From Enterobacter sp. SA187 (GTDB taxonomy: Bacteria; Pseudomonadota; Gammaproteobacteria; Enterobacterales; Enterobacteriaceae), in NCBI RefSeq assembly GCF_001888805.2, contig NZ_CP019113.1:2852001-2916000 (forward strand): a DNA stretch of 64,000 nucleotides. The letters are read 5' to 3'. This document shows, piece after piece, positions 60,307 through 64,000 of this stretch (positions within the stretch are counted from its first letter, which is position 1; the number at the start of each line of letters is the position of its first letter). The notes beneath the pieces are model-generated. The model was not told where the DNA came from. It did not search any database and was given only the letters and a program-made list of their open reading frames with translations. The position numbers were made by a program, and so were the translations under genes.

Positions 60307-61950
60307 ATGTCCAGCTTGATCAACAGCGCCATGAGCGGGCTTAGCGCAGCTCAGGCTGCACTGAATACCGCCAGTAATAACATCTCCAGTTATAACGTGG
60401 CGGGCTATACCCGTCAGACGACGGTCCTTGCGGCAGCAAACAGTACCCTGGGCGCAGGCGGCTGGACTGGCAACGGCGTATACGTGTCGGGCGTCCAGCG
60501 TGAATATGACTCGTTCATCACCAACCAGCTGCGTGCGGCGCAAACCCAGAGCAGCGGTCTGACAACGCGTTACGAGCAGATGTCTAAAATCGACGATATG
60601 CTCTCCGGCAAAACCAATACGCTGTCCGCCACGCTGCAGGACTTCTTTACCAGCTTACAGACGCTGACCAGCAACGCCGAAGATCCGGCTGCCCGTCAGA
60701 CGCTGCTCGGTAAAGCCGACGGCCTGGTTAACCAGTTTAAAGTGACTGATGAGTATCTGCGCGACCAGGATAAGCAGGTTAACCTGTCTATCACCTCCAG
60801 CGTCGATCAGATCAATAACTACACCAGGCAAATCGCCACCCTTAACGATCAGATTTCCCGTCTGACCGGCGTGGGCGCAGGTGCATCGCCAAACGACCTG
60901 CTCGATCAGCGCGACCAGCTGGTCAGCGAACTGAACAAAGTCGTCGGCGTGGAAGTGAGCATTCAGGATGGCGGCACCTATAACCTGACCATGGCGAACG
61001 GTTATACGCTGGTGCAGGGCAGCAACGCCCGTCAACTGGCCGCCGTACCGTCATCCGCCGATCCGGCGCGTACCACTGTGGCTTATGTCGATGCGACGGC
61101 AGGCAACATTGAGATCCCGGAAAAACTGCTGACCAGCGGTTCGCTGGGCGGTCTGCTGACGTTCCGTTCCACTAACCTGGATCAGACCCGCAACACGCTG
61201 GGACAGCTGGCGCTGAGCTTCGCGGATGCGTTTAACACCCAGCATAAAGCCGGTTTTGACGCGGATGGCAATGGCGGTAAGGATTTCTTCACCATCGGCA
61301 CGCCGACCGCGCTGACCAACAGCAAAAACACCAGCGGTACCACGCTGAACCCGACGGTCAGCGACAGCACCAAAGTACAGGCGACCGACTATAAAGTGGC
61401 CTACACCAGCACCGGCTGGCAGGTGACGCGTCTGTCGGATAACACTGCCTTTAACGTCACGCCAGACACTACCGACGGCACCCTGAACTTCGATGGCCTG
61501 AAAATTGGCGTATCAGGTACGCCTAATGTCAACGAAAGCTTCACCGTGAAACCGGTGAGCAACGCCATCGTCAACATGAAGCTGGCGATCTCCGACGAAT
61601 CCAAAATTGCGCTTGCGCAAACCGCGACCGGCGGCGACAGCGATAACCGTAACGGTCAGGCGTTGCTGGATCTGCAAAAAAGCAAAGTGGTCGGCGGCAA
61701 CAAAACCTTTAACGATGCTTACGCCTCCCTGGTCAGCACCGTCGGCAGCACCACCGCGACGCTGAAAACCAGCAGCACCACCCAGAACAACGTGGTGACG
61801 CAGTTAAGCAATCAGCAGCAGTCGATCTCCGGCGTCAACCTTGATGAAGAGTACGGCAACCTGCAACGCTACCAGCAATATTATCTCGCCAACGCTCAGG
61901 TATTACAGACAGCCAGCACGCTGTTTGATGCGTTGCTGAGCATACGCTAA
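60307..61950 (+). CDS. flgK: Hook-filament junction protein 1 FlgK
   Basis: FlgK is the first junction protein between hook and filament, exported with chaperone FlgN. The 547 residues equal the E. coli protein. The N-terminal MSSLINSAMSGLSAAQAALNTASNNISSYNVAGYTRQ and C-terminal SGVNLDEEYGNLQRYQQYYLANAQVLQTASTLFDALLSIR are the conserved core. The variable middle domain lies at about residues 180-450. An AAGGA site precedes the ATG. Confidence 0.97.
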   Translation: MSSLINSAMSGLSAAQAALNTASNNISSYNVAGYTRQTTVLAAANSTLGAGGWTGNGVYVSGVQREYDSFITNQLRAAQTQSSGLTTRYEQMSKIDDMLSGKTNTLSATLQDFFTSLQTLTSNAEDPAARQTLLGKADGLVNQFKVTDEYLRDQDKQVNLSITSSVDQINNYTRQIATLNDQISRLTGVGAGASPNDLLDQRDQLVSELNKVVGVEVSIQDGGTYNLTMANGYTLVQGSNARQLAAVPSSADPARTTVAYVDATAGNIEIPEKLLTSGSLGGLLTFRSTNLDQTRNTLGQLALSFADAFNTQHKAGFDADGNGGKDFFTIGTPTALTNSKNTSGTTLNPTVSDSTKVQATDYKVAYTSTGWQVTRLSDNTAFNVTPDTTDGTLNFDGLKIGVSGTPNVNESFTVKPVSNAIVNMKLAISDESKIALAQTATGGDSDNRNGQALLDLQKSKVVGGNKTFNDAYASLVSTVGSTTATLKTSSTTQNNVVTQLSNQQQSISGVNLDEEYGNLQRYQQYYLANAQVLQTASTLFDALLSIR

Positions 61951-61964
61951 GTAAGGGGTGAATG

Positions 61965-62918
61965 ATGCGTATTAGTACTCAGATGATGTATGACCAGAGC
62001 ATGCGGGGCATTACCAACTCGCAGAGCGAATGGCTGAAGTTCGGCGAGCAGATGTCTACCGAGCAGCGTGTTAACCGCCCGTCAGACGATCCGATCGCCG
62101 CGTCGCAGGCGGTTGTGGTTTCCCAGGCGCAGGCGCAGAACAACCAGTATGCGCTGGCCCGTACCTTCGCCTCGCAAAAGATTTCGCTGGAAGATAACGT
62201 GCTGTCGCAGGTGGCGACGGCGATCACCTCGGCCCAGACCAAAGTGATCAACGCCGGCAACGACGCATTGAGCGATGATGACCGCGCCTCGCTGGCTACC
62301 GATCTGCAGGGTATTCGCGATCAGCTGATGAACCTTGCGAACAGCACTGACGGTAACGGTCGTTATATTTTCGCAGGCTACCAGACGGATAAACCGCCGT
62401 TTGACGCCGCGACCGGTGCCTATAACGGCGGCGCTCAGGCTATTACCCAGCAGGTTGATGCCGCCCGTACCATGACTATCGCCCATACCGGCACTCAGGT
62501 CTTTGACACCCTGACCGGCAATGCGGTGAAAGAGCCTGATGGTTCTGCACCGGAAACCAGCCTGTTTAAAATGCTGGATACGGCCATTGCAGCGCTGAAA
62601 ACCCCGGTCAGCGGCGACGATGCCGCCAAGGCGACCTCTCAGGCGGCGCTGGATAAAACCAACCGTGGTCTGCGTAACTCCCTGAACAACGTGTTGAGCG
62701 TGCGCGCGGAAGTGGGTACCCAGCTTGATGAGCTGGATAAGCTCGACGCCCTGGGCACTGACCGTCAGTTAGGGTTATCGTCGCAGATGAGCGCGCTGGT
62801 GGACGTGGACTGGAGTTCGGCGATTTCGTCCTACACCATGAAACAGGCTGCGTTGCAGGCGTCTTATAAAGCCTTTACCGATATGCAGGGTATGTCGTTA
62901 TTCCAGATGAACCGCTAA
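61965..62918 (+). CDS. flgL: Hook-filament junction protein 3 FlgL
   Basis: FlgL is the second junction protein and the base for flagellin. From ATG 61965 it has 317 residues, as in E. coli, beginning MRISTQMMYDQSMRGITNSQ. A neighbouring ATG one codon earlier is also possible. Conserved parts are RVNRPSDDPIAASQAV and the end SYTMKQAALQASYKAFTDMQGMSLFQ. It follows flgK by 14 bases. Confidence 0.97.
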   Translation: MRISTQMMYDQSMRGITNSQSEWLKFGEQMSTEQRVNRPSDDPIAASQAVVVSQAQAQNNQYALARTFASQKISLEDNVLSQVATAITSAQTKVINAGNDALSDDDRASLATDLQGIRDQLMNLANSTDGNGRYIFAGYQTDKPPFDAATGAYNGGAQAITQQVDAARTMTIAHTGTQVFDTLTGNAVKEPDGSAPETSLFKMLDTAIAALKTPVSGDDAAKATSQAALDKTNRGLRNSLNNVLSVRAEVGTQLDELDKLDALGTDRQLGLSSQMSALVDVDWSSAISSYTMKQAALQASYKAFTDMQGMSLFQMNR

Positions 62919-62935
62919 GTATCCTGATGTAAGAA

Positions 62936-62966
62936 AGCCCGCGCCATCACAGCGCGGGCTTTTTTT
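62936..62966. terminator. Rho-independent terminator after flgKL
   Basis: AGCCCGCG / CGCGGGCT with a 9-base loop is followed by T on the plus strand. It also lies just past the convergent MFS gene stop. Confidence 0.88.
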
Positions 62967-62974
62967 ATGCCGGT

Positions 62975-64000
62975 TTACGGCTGTGTCTGTACCTGCGTAC
63001 GGGTTTCCCCGGCGCGCAGGCGGATAGCCAGCGCAATCACCCCGCAGACCGTGGCAAGAGCCACCACCGCAGGCCAGCCCGCCATTGAGTAGACTTTACT
63101 GCCCAGCGCCGAGCCTGCGGCCATGCCGATAAACACCACGGTAAACAGCAGGGCATTCAGGCGGCCACGTGCTTTAGGTTCAAGGCTGTACACCAGATTC
63201 TGATGCGCCACCAGGCTGGACTGCAAACCCAGATCAAAACCAATGGCCGACAGGGCAATCACCACCAGCTGCGCTTCAGTGGACAGCAGCGGCATGACAA
63301 ACATCAGGGCAAAGGCGATGGTGACCAGCAGGGCGCCTAACTGAGTGACGCGTGCCGCACCGACTTTATCTGCCAGCCCACCGGCCAGCGGCGCGGCTAA
63401 TGCACCTGCCGCACCGGCGATGCCAAAAGTACCGGCCACCGCGCTGCCAAGGTGATAATGCTCCAGCAGCATCACCGCCAGGGTTGACCAGAAGGCGCTG
63501 AACGAGACGGACAGAAAACCCTGAGCCAGCGCCGCACGGCGCAGGGCTGGGTAACGCTGCCACAGCTGCACCGTGGATTTCATCAGCGCCGGGTAGCTAA
63601 GCTGCGAGTGGACAGCGAAACGCGGCAGTACGCACCACAACACCACGCCAATAAAGGCAATGCTGGCCGCGGCGAGCTGATACATCACGCGCCAGCCAAA
63701 AGCTGCGCCAACAAAACCGCTGACGGTACGCGACAGCAGGATCCCCAGCAGCAGGCCGGTCATCACTGTGCCAACGGTTTTGCCCTGTTTGCCTTCCGGC
63801 GCCAGGATCGCGGCGGCGGGCACGATGTCCTGCGCCATGGTCGCCGCCATACCGACCAGCAGACTGACCACCAGCAGGGTGTTCAGTTCCGACGTCAGGC
63901 TACAGGCCAGCAGAAACACCGCCAGCGCCGCGCTTTTCAACAGGATCAGCAGACGGCGATCGTAGCGGTCGCCCAGCGGCAGCAGAAATAAAATTCCCAG
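62975..64000 (-). CDS. MFS transporter (partial, 5' end beyond right edge)
   Basis: The frame runs from the TAA at 62975 through the window edge, so the N-terminus is missing. An internal TTG at 63940 is not the real start, because in-frame sequence upstream of it reads LGILFLLPLGDRYDRRLLIL, the typical MFS loop 2-3 motif A. About ten membrane segments are visible. The closing half contains GAAGALAAPLAGGLADKVGAARVTQL and SLEPKARGRLNALLFT, as in YnfM/NepI-like drug or metabolite exporters. The substrate is unknown. In E. coli rne lies near this side of flgL, so this gene is an addition at that junction. Confidence 0.85.
   Translation of the reverse strand: MGILFLLPLGDRYDRRLLILLKSAALAVFLLACSLTSELNTLLVVSLLVGMAATMAQDIVPAAAILAPEGKQGKTVGTVMTGLLLGILLSRTVSGFVGAAFGWRVMYQLAAASIAFIGVVLWCVLPRFAVHSQLSYPALMKSTVQLWQRYPALRRAALAQGFLSVSFSAFWSTLAVMLLEHYHLGSAVAGTFGIAGAAGALAAPLAGGLADKVGAARVTQLGALLVTIAFALMFVMPLLSTEAQLVVIALSAIGFDLGLQSSLVAHQNLVYSLEPKARGRLNALLFTVVFIGMAAGSALGSKVYSMAGWPAVVALATVCGVIALAIRLRAGETRTQVQTQP

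Overview
The window is chromosomal DNA from a motile, curliated member of the Enterobacteriaceae. Most proteins are close, near full-length matches to Escherichia coli/Salmonella proteins recalled from memory. Gene order follows the E. coli region agp-wrbA-putAP-efeUOB-phoH-serX-ghrA-csg-opgGH-mdtG-lpxL-pyrC-rimJ-murJ-flg. A lysine decarboxylase relic, an msgA gene and an intact efeU point to an Enterobacter/Leclercia/Kosakonia/Citrobacter-like genome rather than E. coli K-12. The genus cannot be fixed without a search.

Layout. (1) 1-3650: end of an unknown gene, msgA (DinI family, LexA box), a possible 32-residue membrane protein, agp, wrbA-yccJ and ymdF. (2) 3664-9360, the least E. coli-like part: a complete second lysyl-tRNA synthetase, a phage-CI-like repressor, a divergent Ner/SfsB-like DNA-binding protein, relics of a potE-like antiporter gene and of a lysine decarboxylase gene, an EamA transporter overlapping rutR, an LprI-family gene and a cluster of REP-like palindromes. 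(3) 9368-20160: putA/putP with PutA operator motifs, Fur-boxed efeUOB (ferrous iron uptake) and phoH. (4) 20176-20840: two identical tRNA-Ser(GGA) genes, each with its own promoter and terminator, separated by a repeat that carries a split 3' end of the tRNA. (5) 21056-28434: ghrA, ycdXYZ and the two divergent curli operons csgDEFG and csgBA(C). (6) 28534-36664: ymdB-clsC, opgC and opgGH (osmoregulated periplasmic glucans), yceK and msyB. (7) 36755-49664: mdtG, lpxL, trhO, yceJI, yceO, solA, bssS, dinI, pyrC, yceB, grxB, mdtH, rimJ and mviM. (8) 49779-62918: murJ and the flagellar cluster flgNMA / flgBCDEFGHIJ / flgKL. An MFS gene runs off the right edge.

How they work together. Much of the window concerns the cell surface: curli secretion, nucleation and assembly, glucan backbone synthesis, lipid A acylation, lipid II flipping, and the flagellar rod, rings, hook and junction. 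Sigma-28 promoters are recognisable before flgM and flgK, and LexA boxes before both dinI-family genes.

Synteny losses relative to E. coli, judged from memory: no rutABCDEFG beside rutR, no pgaABCD/dgcT between phoH and serX, no ymdA between csgC and ymdB, and no yceH between rimJ and mviM. The most unusual parts are the lysyl-tRNA synthetase/repressor/Ner-like locus next to the decayed lysine decarboxylase operon, and the tRNA-Ser repeat unit with a 72-base insert in the T-loop.
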